DNA of 64,000 bases from Desulfobacterales bacterium (GTDB lineage Bacteria; Desulfobacterota; Desulfobacteria; Desulfobacterales; Desulfosalsimonadaceae). The stretch is from positions 558,001 through 622,000 of the forward strand of contig JAXHNP010000007.1 of the NCBI GenBank assembly GCA_034520365.1, given 5' to 3'. The translations under genes were made by a program, and so were the position numbers. The notes under the pieces were generated by a model, which ran no database searches, had not been told where the DNA came from, and worked only from the letters and a program-made list of their open reading frames with translations. This document shows, one piece after another, positions 26,124 to 34,151 of the stretch (its first letter is position 1; the number at the start of each line of letters is the position of its first letter).

Positions 26124-27107
26124 ATGGAAGCACCCCAGCGCAATCTGGCCCTTGACCTGGTGCGGACCACCGAGGCCGCGGCCCTGGCCTCCGCCCGGTG
26201 GCTGGGCAGGGGCGAAAAAGAGGCCGGGGATATGGCCGCGGTGGAAGCCATGCGCCTTTCTTTCGGGGCCCTGGATATCGACGGCACGGTGATCATCGGT
26301 GAAGGGGAAAAGGATAACGCCCCGATGCTGTTTAAAGGCGAAAAGCTGGGTACAGGCCGGGGGCCGCAGGTGGATGCGGCCGTGGACCCGGTGGAGGGGA
26401 CAAACCTTCTGGCATACGGCCGGCCCAATGCCATTTCCGTTGTCGGGGTGTCGCCGGCCGGCACCATGTTTGATCCCGGGCCCAGCTACTACATGGAAAA
26501 ACTCGTGGTCTCCGCCGAAGCCCGCGATGCGGTTGATCTTTCCGCACCGGTGGCGGCGAATCTGTCCAACATCGCCAGGGCGCTGGGCAAGGATGTCGGT
26601 GACCTGGTGGTATTTGTGCTGGACAAACCCCGGCACAAGGACCTGATTAACACGATCCGGGAGGCCGGTGCGCGCATCCAGCTGCATTCGGACGGCGATG
26701 TGGCCGGTTCACTCATGGCCGTTGATCCGAATTCGGAAGTCGATGTGATGATGGGCACCGGCGGCACCCCCGAGGGGGTGTTGTCCGCCTGCGCCATACG
26801 GGCCATGGGCGGGGAGATGCGCTGCCGCCTGGATCCCCAGAAGGACTGGGAAAAGAAGGCGCTTGCCGAAGCCGGTACGGATCTCTCGCGCATATTTTCG
26901 GTCAGCGACCTGGTCAAAACCGACGATGTGTTCTTTGCCGCCACCGGTATCTCCGGCGGAAGCTTTCTCGCAGGGGTGACGTATACCGGCACCGGCGCAA
27001 TCACCCATTCACTGGTCATCCGGGGTAAAACCGGCACCGTCCGCTACATTGAATCCCGCCACAACTGGAGCAAACTCATGCGCTTCAGCGCGGTGAAATA
27101 CGATTGA
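26124..27107 (+). CDS. glpX: Fructose-1,6-bisphosphatase class II
   Basis: 327 aa, the usual GlpX length. Signatures: TEAAALASARWLGRGEK at the N-terminus, IDGTVIIGEGEKDNAPML, then the metal and phosphate motif DAAVDPVEGTNLLAYG, and LVVTG-type block DVMMGTGGTPEGVLSA. It removes the 1-phosphate from fructose-1,6-bisphosphate, a gluconeogenic step, and complements PEP carboxykinase earlier in the window. GGGAGGAG lies before the ATG. It is convergent with the flavin oxidoreductase gene, 9 bp away. Confidence 0.96.
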   Translation: MEAPQRNLALDLVRTTEAAALASARWLGRGEKEAGDMAAVEAMRLSFGALDIDGTVIIGEGEKDNAPMLFKGEKLGTGRGPQVDAAVDPVEGTNLLAYGRPNAISVVGVSPAGTMFDPGPSYYMEKLVVSAEARDAVDLSAPVAANLSNIARALGKDVGDLVVFVLDKPRHKDLINTIREAGARIQLHSDGDVAGSLMAVDPNSEVDVMMGTGGTPEGVLSACAIRAMGGEMRCRLDPQKDWEKKALAEAGTDLSRIFSVSDLVKTDDVFFAATGISGGSFLAGVTYTGTGAITHSLVIRGKTGTVRYIESRHNWSKLMRFSAVKYD

Positions 27108-27116
27108 AAGGGATTC

Positions 27117-28232
27117 CTAATCCGTCTCCTTCTGCTCGCGCTCCCGGGAGACGCAATAGATCCCTTCGCCCTTAAGGGCCGGTCCGAAGCACAGGTTGTC
27201 CGAATTGCATTCCGCTTTTCTTAAATCCCCGGCCTTCCACCTGTTGACCAGGTCCGGCTCCCGGATCAGGGGGCGGGCCAGCGATACCAGATCGGCCGCG
27301 CCGCCTTCTATTACCTCACGGATAACGGAGAAGGAGCGCATCCCGCCCACCAGGATCAAGGGAATATCGATATTATCCCTGAAACTCCGGGCTTCATCGC
27401 TGAAATAGGCTTCTTTTTCTTCAGATTTGATGCCGGTCCGGCTCGGCAGGGATGTGCCGGCGCCGGTCACCACCCCGCCGCTTAATTCAAGGGCGTCAAG
27501 CCCGCCTTCCTCAAGCATTTTTGCTGCCGCCAGCGAGTCTTCCGGGGAAAGCCCCTCGTCCGTAAAATCCCGGCAGTTGAGTTTGATAAGAATCGGATAA
27601 TCGTCTCCCACCGCTTTCCGGACGGCGTTTAAGACTTCCAGGTGGATCCGGGTTCGGTTTTCGATGCTGCCGCCGTATGCGTCCGCCCGCCGGTTGTAAT
27701 CGGGGGAGAGAAACTGGCTGAGAAGATAGCCGTGGGCGGAATGGATCTGCACGCCGTCAAACCCGGCGGTTTTTGCCCGAAGCGCGGCATCGGCAAACGC
27801 TTTCGTCAGGGTGTCGATATATTCTTGGGTGATTTCGGTCCGGGGGGCGTCGGCCAGTCCGTCGAACACCGACACGGCCATGGGGGTATGCCCGGATAAT
27901 TGCTCCGCCGCGTGGGTGCCGGCGTGGGCGAGCTGGGCCACGATTTTTCCCCCGGAATCATGCACCGCCTTGGTCATCCCGCGCAGCCCGGCAATCAGGT
28001 CGTCCTTGTAAATGCCCATCTGCCAGGGGCCAGCCTGCCCCTCCGGCAGAATATAGGCGTGGCCGCTTATAATCAGGCCGACACCGCCGTCTGCCAGTTC
28101 CTTCATGGTATGGATCAGTTTCGGGGTCACGGCCCCGTCGTCTGTGGCCATGGCTTCCCATGTGGCCGAGCGGACGAACCGGTTCGGGATTTCCATGCCG
28201 TTTATAACAATCGGCTCGAATGGCTTACTCAT
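27117..28232 (-). CDS. NADH:flavin oxidoreductase, old yellow enzyme family
   Basis: 371 aa FMN TIM-barrel enzyme. Visible motifs: NRFVRSATWEAMATDDG at the phosphate-binding N-terminus, QLAHAGTHA, GFDGVQIHSAHGYLLSQFL (substrate His pair with HSAH), FLSPDYNRRADAYGGSIENR, and LVGGMRSF near the FMN phosphate site. The C-terminus carries CNSDNLCFG, with two Cys, but the second iron-sulfur and pyridine-nucleotide domains of the long 2,4-dienoyl-CoA reductase type are absent, so it is the short single-domain (YqjM-like) form. It reduces activated alkenes; the physiological substrate is unknown. Followed on the same strand, upstream, by the coiled-coil gene. Confidence 0.92.
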   Translation of the reverse strand: MSKPFEPIVINGMEIPNRFVRSATWEAMATDDGAVTPKLIHTMKELADGGVGLIISGHAYILPEGQAGPWQMGIYKDDLIAGLRGMTKAVHDSGGKIVAQLAHAGTHAAEQLSGHTPMAVSVFDGLADAPRTEITQEYIDTLTKAFADAALRAKTAGFDGVQIHSAHGYLLSQFLSPDYNRRADAYGGSIENRTRIHLEVLNAVRKAVGDDYPILIKLNCRDFTDEGLSPEDSLAAAKMLEEGGLDALELSGGVVTGAGTSLPSRTGIKSEEKEAYFSDEARSFRDNIDIPLILVGGMRSFSVIREVIEGGAADLVSLARPLIREPDLVNRWKAGDLRKAECNSDNLCFGPALKGEGIYCVSREREQKETD

Positions 28233-28252
28233 ATCAATTGCTCCTTATCCCC

Positions 28253-29347
28253 TTATCCTCTGGAACCGCTTTCAGATTGATCGCGATGTTCTCTCGCCAT
28301 TGGCTGCAGCGTATCCTGGCCTTTGCCGGAGACGGCCTTAACGGCAATTTCCTGAACCTTGCCGTAGGCGGTATCGATCTGTTTGGAAAGCGTATCAATG
28401 TGTTTCTGCTGGTCTGCCACCAATTTTTCAAGGGAGTCAATTTTGGTCTGCAGCACATTTTTCTCCCCTTCAAATTCCTTCTGCAGCAGCTGTTCATTCT
28501 TTTTGGCCTCATTTTGAAGCCGCTCAGTGGTTTCAGCAACCGCCTTATCCACCTGCTTTTTGAGCTCTTCCGGAAATTGGGCCACTTTCTGCTGGAGTTC
28601 GTCCAGGTATTTTTCTCGCTCGGCAACAACGGTTTCCCGCTCCTGAATCGTTTTTTCCCGTTCCGCTATCTCCTTATCAAACGCCTCCTGCCGATCAGTT
28701 AGCGATTTTTTCAATTTTTCCAGCTCATCCGTTACTTCCTGCTTTTTCTGCTCTTTTTCCCGATTAAAGGCATATTCAAACTCTTCCTTTTCGCGCTTCC
28801 GGCGTTTATCCTCTTCCGCCTGGGCCTCCTTAAGCTGCTGGTTTCGCGCCTGCTTTTCTTTTTCCCATTGGTTCCGGGTCTCCTGGATTTCCTTTTCCAG
28901 TTCCTGGCGGCGCTGCGCCATTTCCGCTTCAAATTCCGCTTTCTTCTGCTTCTGGGCCTCCAGGAGGGCCGCCAGGGAATAGGCGGATTGTTCAATGTCA
29001 TATATCTCTTTTAATTCCTGATTCTTGGCCTCAATGGCCGCCTTGACGTCTTCATAGCGCTTGTTTTCCGATTCGATTTTATCGGCCATACCGGTCAGGA
29101 ATCGGCTGATTTCATCCTTCAAACCCGTAATCCGGCTGCTGACATCGCTTTCCACGGATTTTTCCGCGGCCTCAATGACGGTTTTTTCCTTTTTCGCCTT
29201 CTGCTCCTTTTCCGGCTTCAGCTCTGTTTTCGCCTGGGCTTCCAGCTTTTCTTTTAACTGCTGGTAGGCCTGGAGCATTTCTTTTTTGGTGTTGGCCATG
29301 GAAATGTCCGGAATTTCGTTGGGTTCCCCTGGACTTTGCTCTGCCAT
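28253..29347 (-). CDS. Long coiled-coil protein of unknown function
   Basis: 364 aa from the ATG at 29347, chosen because GGAGG precedes it at 6-7 bases; an in-frame TTG lies 12 bp earlier. After a short N-terminal tail (AEQSPGEPNEIPDISMAN) nearly the entire chain is charged heptad repeat with Lys/Glu/Gln, for example EKEQKKQEVTDELEKLKKSL. No signal peptide, membrane segment or Cys. It probably forms a rod-like homodimer in the cytoplasm. It sits 20 bp upstream of the old-yellow-enzyme gene in the same direction, so the two may share a transcript. I do not recognise a family beyond coiled coils. Confidence 0.8.
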   Translation of the reverse strand: MAEQSPGEPNEIPDISMANTKKEMLQAYQQLKEKLEAQAKTELKPEKEQKAKKEKTVIEAAEKSVESDVSSRITGLKDEISRFLTGMADKIESENKRYEDVKAAIEAKNQELKEIYDIEQSAYSLAALLEAQKQKKAEFEAEMAQRRQELEKEIQETRNQWEKEKQARNQQLKEAQAEEDKRRKREKEEFEYAFNREKEQKKQEVTDELEKLKKSLTDRQEAFDKEIAEREKTIQERETVVAEREKYLDELQQKVAQFPEELKKQVDKAVAETTERLQNEAKKNEQLLQKEFEGEKNVLQTKIDSLEKLVADQQKHIDTLSKQIDTAYGKVQEIAVKAVSGKGQDTLQPMAREHRDQSESGSRG

Positions 29348-29473
29348 AATTGCCTCCAAAAGAATTATTGATTTTTAAGTGGATGGTTTTTTGTAAAATA
29401 CACTTAAACAACACATATTATGTAAAAGTAAGAAAGAGGTATTTTTACATAAATTTTTAAAAGGATAGCTTAG

Positions 29474-30303
29474 CTAAAAAAGAAATTCCAGATCGCTTTG
29501 CAGAAAATCTTTTAATTCAATGCCGCCCGGCCCGATGAGCCAGGTTTTTGCTGTTGGCCAGCGTTTACGGAAAAGCTGAAGCCCGGAATGAGGCTTTTCA
29601 AAAGCACCGCTTTTTACCTCAATTGCGGCGACGTCATTTTTGCGGGAGAGAACAAAATCAACTTCTTTATCTCTTTCACGCCAGTAATAGACATTAATTC
29701 CCTTTTCTTCAGCCTGATTGACGATATGGGCGCCAACACCAATTTCAATCAGACGACCCCATCGTTTCGAATCCTCTTGCCAATGGTCAAGGGATAATCC
29801 GGACTGTGAGGTGACAAGGGCGGTATTTCGAGGCTGCCATTTAGGGCTTGAAGCACGGGTTCGCAGTTTTGTTCCGTGCCATTTTGGAAGGCCCCTAATG
29901 AGAAATGCGCCTTCAAGAAGCCTTTGATAATGCGCAAGTGTTGTTGTGTTACCCGCATCCTGGAGCTGCCCGGTAAGTTTTTGGTAAGAAATAATTTGCC
30001 CGGCATAGTCACAGCTGAAGGCGTATAACTGCCTGAGCAGGGCCGGTTTTTCTACCCGGTGCAGCAGTAAAACATCCTTTCAATCCAGTCCGGGCCCGGC
30101 GGGGCAGGACCATCTGCCGTAGCGTATATCGCCGGGCCGTCCCATTTTTTGATAATTTGGAGCAATGCCGTGGTTTTTCCGACCTGACGCGGTCCGATAA
30201 TAACCTGGATGAGCGGGCGCGGTTCCTGAAGTCTTTTAATAAGAGTGTCGACTTTTTTTCTTTCAAATTCAGGAAGTTGTTCTGTGTTTTGCATTTTACT
30301 CAT
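29474..30303 (-). pseudogene. AAA ATPase/DUF4143 protein with an internal deletion and frameshift
   Basis: The 5' part (start 30303) has VIIGPRQVGKTTALLQI, the P-loop of the ATP-binding DUF4143 proteins, and continues to GPAPPGPDWIE. The family then needs Walker B and the centre of the ATPase. Here the sequence jumps to VLLLHRVEKPALLRQL in another frame, then follows the normal C-terminal part (GNTTTLAHYQRLLEGA, NVYYWRERDKEVDFVLSRK, VAAIEVKSG) to a stop at 29474. About 100 residues are gone and the frame is broken. Intact relatives are about 400 aa and often toxin-antitoxin-like or of unknown role. Non-functional by inspection. Confidence 0.85.
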
Positions 30304-30404
30304 TATGTTGTGTAAAAATACTCAAGCTATTAAGTAAATTGTTTTAATGCTGAAATATATAACAAGGTTCGAATTGCATGTAAAGAGTGTTGCACGGGTT
30401 CTGG

Positions 30405-30557
30405 CTACCGCTGATGCTGTTTACGGATATTTTTCATATGTTCTTTAAGCTCGATGCCATTGTCCGTGGCGCCAAGAGACGGTTCTTTGATCTCGCTTTT
30501 AATTACGCCCACCGGGTAAATGGTAAAGCCAGCCGGACTCTGATCGCCTGCAGTCAT
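30405..30557 (-). pseudogene. N-terminal remnant of a TrmO-like tRNA methyltransferase
   Basis: A 50-codon frame with ATG at 30557 and TGGAGG upstream. Its sequence, FTIYPVGVIKSEIKEPS and later NGIELKEHMKNIRKQH, matches the start of TsaA/TrmO-type SAM-dependent tRNA methyltransferases, which are about 150 aa or longer. It stops at 30405, before the catalytic barrel. The rest is not found downstream, so this is a truncated gene. The assignment rests on a short stretch. Confidence 0.5.
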
Positions 30558-30721
30558 AATGCCTCCATTCAAATCGTTTAAAATTTAATTTGAGATAATG
30601 CTCATAAATGATAATTTATAAGTCAAGCGTCAATTTGGGCCAAATAGTTTAATCCGGTTATCCGATTTACTCCAGTGCGAAGGAATCAGCGAGTCAGAAA
30701 AATGATGGGAATGGTTGATCC

Positions 30722-30793
30722 AAATCGGGATCGGGATCGCTATCGAAATCGAAATGTTTCGATCCCGATCCCGATAGCGATTTCGATCCCGAT
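30722..30793. repeat. Orphan ATCGNN hexamer hairpin
   Basis: Left arm AAATCGGGATCGGGATCG..., right arm CGATCCCGATCCCGATAGCG..., with a loop of only a few bases. It is made of the same hexamers (ATCGAA, ATCGCT, ATCGGG) as the arms of the S23-carrying elements at 48.6 and 52.7 kb, but has no gene inside and no terminal inverted repeats. It lies 57 bp upstream of the MBL-rhodanese gene. Confidence 0.7.
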
Positions 30794-30850
30794 ACAATTT
30801 CCACTGGAGTCAAACAGATAACCAAATAGCTTAATTTAAGGAGGTAGCGC

Positions 30851-32233
30851 ATGTATTTCAAACAGATTACCGTCCCCGGTCTGGGCTGCAACTCATATGT
30901 TATCGGCTGCCCCGGGGCCAGGCAGGCGGTGGTTGTGGATCCGAAGCGCGACGTGCAGGATTATATGGATATATCCCGGGACGAGGGGATGAAAATCACC
31001 CACATCATCGAAACCCACGTGCATGCCGACCACGTGAGCGGCAACCAGGAGTTAAAATCCCGCACCGGCGCGGATATCTATTACAGCGAGCATGCGCCCG
31101 TGGCCTTTGACCACAAAAAGTTAAAGGAGGGCGATGTGATTGAATTCGGCATGGTGAAACTGGAAATCCTGAATACGCCCGGGCATACGCCGAATTCCAT
31201 ATCCATCCTGGTAACAGACAAGGCCCGCGCGGATGAACCCTGGATGATTTTAACCGGCGATCTTCTGTTCGTGGGCTCCATCGGGCGGCCGGATCTCGCC
31301 GGCGAGGAAATCCTGGAGGATCAGGTCAAAAATCTCTATAACTCGCTTTATGAAAAGCTAAATCGCCTGCCCGATCACCTGGAGGTCTATCCGGCCCACG
31401 GCCAGGGATCGCTCTGCGGCAAGGGGCTTAGCGCCAAGTCGAGCAGCACCCTGGGCTATGAGCGCCGGACCCAGCCGGTGCTGAAATTTTCCGGCTTCGA
31501 CGCATTCCACGATGAGATTGCCGGTGCTTTTCCGGTGCGGCCGAAGAGTTTTACCCACATCATCAATACCAATACCCAGGGGGTGCCGCTTCTGGAGCGC
31601 TGCCCCCTGGAGCAGACCCTGAATCCGGATCAGTTCGACAAAATCCGCAAGCAGGGGGCCACCATTATCGATACCCGGGATACGGCTTCATTCGGCGGTT
31701 TTCATATTCCGGGGGCCATTAACATCGGGTTTGAAAAGCAGATGGCCAACTGGATCGGCATGGTGATCGATCCAACGGAAAACCTTCTTCTCGTAGTGGA
31801 TGACCGGGAAAAATATGATCAGATGACCACCGAGCTCCATCGGATCGGCTATGACAACGTCTTTGGATGGCTTTCCGGCGGGATGTCGGCCTGGATCGCC
31901 CACGGCATGCCGATTGACAGCCTCTCCCCCATTTCCGTTCAGGCTTTAAAGGAGCAGTTCGACCGCCGGGAATACGGCCATATCGTGGACGTCCGCACCC
32001 CGGAAGAACGCGCCCAAGCCTATATTCAGGGCTCCACCCATGTGCCCATGACCGACATTCTGGCCCAAAGCCTGGATATTGCCAAAACCGAGGAGGTGAT
32101 CACGGTCTGCGGCACCGGCTACCGGGCCAATATCGTGGCAAGCCGGCTAAAGCAGGATGGCTTCACCCACGTGCACAGCCTCGCCGGTGGACTTACCGCC
32201 TGGCAAAATGCGGGCTACGGGCTTTCCGCCTAA
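30851..32233 (+). CDS. MBL-fold hydrolase fused to two rhodanese domains (persulfide dioxygenase-like)
   Basis: 460 aa. The N-terminal metallo-beta-lactamase domain has the metal motif ETHVHADHVSGN and the following LKEGDVIEFG, TPGHTPNS and VYPAHGQGS, with a DLLFVGSIGRPDL stretch typical of persulfide dioxygenase (ETHE1)-like enzymes. Two rhodanese domains follow. The first (IDTRDTASFGGFHIPGA) has no Cys at its active loop (VVDDREKYD). The second (HIVDVRTPEERAQAYIQG) has the catalytic Cys in VITVCGTGYRANI. Likely role: oxidation or transfer of sulfane sulfur, useful in a sulfur-metabolising cell. AGGAGG precedes the ATG. It is convergent with the phosphoesterase gene. Confidence 0.92.
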   Translation: MYFKQITVPGLGCNSYVIGCPGARQAVVVDPKRDVQDYMDISRDEGMKITHIIETHVHADHVSGNQELKSRTGADIYYSEHAPVAFDHKKLKEGDVIEFGMVKLEILNTPGHTPNSISILVTDKARADEPWMILTGDLLFVGSIGRPDLAGEEILEDQVKNLYNSLYEKLNRLPDHLEVYPAHGQGSLCGKGLSAKSSSTLGYERRTQPVLKFSGFDAFHDEIAGAFPVRPKSFTHIINTNTQGVPLLERCPLEQTLNPDQFDKIRKQGATIIDTRDTASFGGFHIPGAINIGFEKQMANWIGMVIDPTENLLLVVDDREKYDQMTTELHRIGYDNVFGWLSGGMSAWIAHGMPIDSLSPISVQALKEQFDRREYGHIVDVRTPEERAQAYIQGSTHVPMTDILAQSLDIAKTEEVITVCGTGYRANIVASRLKQDGFTHVHSLAGGLTAWQNAGYGLSA

Positions 32234-32270
32234 ATCGGAAATCGCCTAAATCGGAAATCGCCTAAATCGG
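32228..32270. repeat. 16-bp tandem repeat joining two convergent genes
   Basis: GCCTAAATCGGAAATC is repeated 2.7 times. It contains the stop codons of the MBL-rhodanese gene (32231-32233) and, on the other strand, of the phosphoesterase gene (32262-32264). Confidence 0.75.
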
Positions 32271-32753
32271 GATCCGACGGACATCCCGGGTTTCCGTATT
32301 CACTATGCAGAAGCCCGGATCGCCGTCTTTTCCCATGATTTCGCCGGGATTGAGAATCAGGGTGTCGCTTTTTTGGTCTTTGAAAAACGTGTGGGAGTGG
32401 CCGAAGCAGACCAGATCATACTTGCCCGTAGCGGCCAGGCCTTCGGCCACCGGCCACTGATGGGTGTAGGCGATACGGAGGCCGTTGACGGTTGTTTCTC
32501 CGATCAGGCTGGCCAGGCGGAACAGCCCGTCTGACTGCATGGCGGTCCGGGTGAGGAGAAACTGATCCCCGTCATTGTTGCCGAATACGCCGTTTACGGC
32601 AATGCCGGCCGCGATCAGCTCTTTCAGCACAAACGGGGCCACAAAATCCCCGCAGTGGATGATCTGTTCGGCGTTTTCGGCTTTGATCAGATTCAGGGCT
32701 TTTTTCAGGTTTTCCAGATGATCATGGCTGTCGCTCATTACCGCAATCCGCAT
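32262..32753 (-). CDS. YfcE/MJ0936-type metallophosphoesterase
   Basis: 163 aa. Calcineurin-like metal motifs are present in order: MSDSHDHLENL, then HCGDFVAPFV, FGNNDGDQ, and GHSHTFF. This small family hydrolyses phosphodiesters in vitro with two metal ions. The physiological substrate is not known. Monocistronic, convergent with the MBL-rhodanese gene; the ATG follows a plausible AGGAGG six or so bases upstream (AGGAAAAC). Confidence 0.9.
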   Translation of the reverse strand: MRIAVMSDSHDHLENLKKALNLIKAENAEQIIHCGDFVAPFVLKELIAAGIAVNGVFGNNDGDQFLLTRTAMQSDGLFRLASLIGETTVNGLRIAYTHQWPVAEGLAATGKYDLVCFGHSHTFFKDQKSDTLILNPGEIMGKDGDPGFCIVNTETRDVRRIPI

Positions 32754-32996
32754 TGGTTGTGTTTTCCTCCTGTACTGTTTGATATATTTGCCCTATATAA
32801 TAAATGTATTCGCATTAAAAAAATAGGGGTTCGTATGGAATTTTTCAAATTATCCGGTTTGGCGGGCGGCCGCTGACCGGGAAGTCAGGAAAATATTTGA
32901 TATTATAGCTGTCCGGTTTATTTTTGATATAATGAGCTGTGGCATCCGAAATCGACTTTTTATGACTTTCTCAAATAACCGATGGAGCCGGAGATT

Positions 32997-34145
32997 ATGG
33001 AAGAAAATAATTCCCGTAAAAAGGCGGCGGCAAAAACCGAAAAACCGGCTGCGGGTGCGAAACTGGCCGAATTTTTGAAATCCCACAAGAGTGAGCATCA
33101 TGTGATCGTGCTCCAGGAGTTTCCGGATCCGGATGCCATTGCCGCGGGATTTGCGCATCAGTGCATCAGCCGCCATTTTGATATTGAAACCGACATGTTA
33201 TACAGCGGGCGGATCAGCCATCAGCAAAATCTGGCCCTGGTGCGGCTGCTTGGGATTGAAATGACCCGGTTTGATTCATCCGTGGATCTTTCCGGCTATG
33301 ACGGGGCCGTTTTTGTGGACAACCAGGGCACTTCGGCGGGTGCCATCACGGATGCCCTGGAGGAAAAAGCCGTGCCCCCGCTGGTGGTGGTTGATCACCA
33401 TGAGTCCCAGGACCGGCTCTCCCCGGAGTTTTCGGACGTGCGCCGTGATATCGGGGCCGCCGCCACCATCTATACCCAGTATCTGCAGGATGGCATCATC
33501 GACATTGATAAAACCAATAAAATCCACACCATGATGGCCACCGCCTTAACCCACGGTATCATGACCGACACCCGGGGCTTTATCCAGGCACGGCCGGAGG
33601 ATTTTGAGGCAGCGGCATTTCTTTCCGGCTACCGGGATTCGGAACTGCTGGATCAGATCATGAATCAGGACCGCTCCAAACAGTCCATGAAGGTGATTCA
33701 CCGGGCCCTGGGCTCCCGGGAGACGGTGGAGAGCTTCTCCATTGCCGGCATCGGCTATCTGCGGGCCGAAGATCGGGACGCCATCCCCCAGGCCGCGGAT
33801 TTTCTGATCACCGAGGAAAACGTGCACACCGCCATTGTTTATGGGATTGTGACCGGGGAGGACTGGGCGGAAGCCGTGATCGGCTCCCTTCGGACCAACC
33901 GGATCACCCTGGACCCGGATCAGTTTATCAAGGAAGTTTTCGGCAAGGATGCCAAGGGCCAGTATTTCGGTGGCGGCAAGGTTTCGGCCGGCGGGTTTCA
34001 TATCCCCATCGGCTTTCTCTCCGGCAGCAATGAAGAGGAATTCCGGGAGCAGAAATGGGAGGTTTTTGATGAGCAGATCAAAAAGAAGATTTTCGCCAAA
34101 ATCGGGGCCAAGCCCGATAAAGCCAAGGAGGAGAACAAACAGTAA
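32997..34145 (+). CDS. DHH-family phosphoesterase (NrnA-like)
   Basis: 382 aa from ATG at 32997 with CCGGAG just upstream; an in-frame ATG at 32982 overlaps that site. The DHH signature is clear: FPDPDAIAAG (motif I), FVDNQG (motif II) and VVDHHESQ (the DHH motif), then MATALTHGIMTDT (motif IV). The C-terminal DHHA1 domain ends with QYFGGGKVSAGGFHIPI. Members hydrolyse nano-RNA, pAp or cyclic-dinucleotide products. A charged Lys-rich N-terminus precedes the fold and a Lys-rich tail follows. The gene is monocistronic, convergent with glucan phosphorylase 6 bp away. Confidence 0.9.
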   Translation: MEENNSRKKAAAKTEKPAAGAKLAEFLKSHKSEHHVIVLQEFPDPDAIAAGFAHQCISRHFDIETDMLYSGRISHQQNLALVRLLGIEMTRFDSSVDLSGYDGAVFVDNQGTSAGAITDALEEKAVPPLVVVDHHESQDRLSPEFSDVRRDIGAAATIYTQYLQDGIIDIDKTNKIHTMMATALTHGIMTDTRGFIQARPEDFEAAAFLSGYRDSELLDQIMNQDRSKQSMKVIHRALGSRETVESFSIAGIGYLRAEDRDAIPQAADFLITEENVHTAIVYGIVTGEDWAEAVIGSLRTNRITLDPDQFIKEVFGKDAKGQYFGGGKVSAGGFHIPIGFLSGSNEEEFREQKWEVFDEQIKKKIFAKIGAKPDKAKEENKQ

Positions 34146-34151
34146 AAGCGG

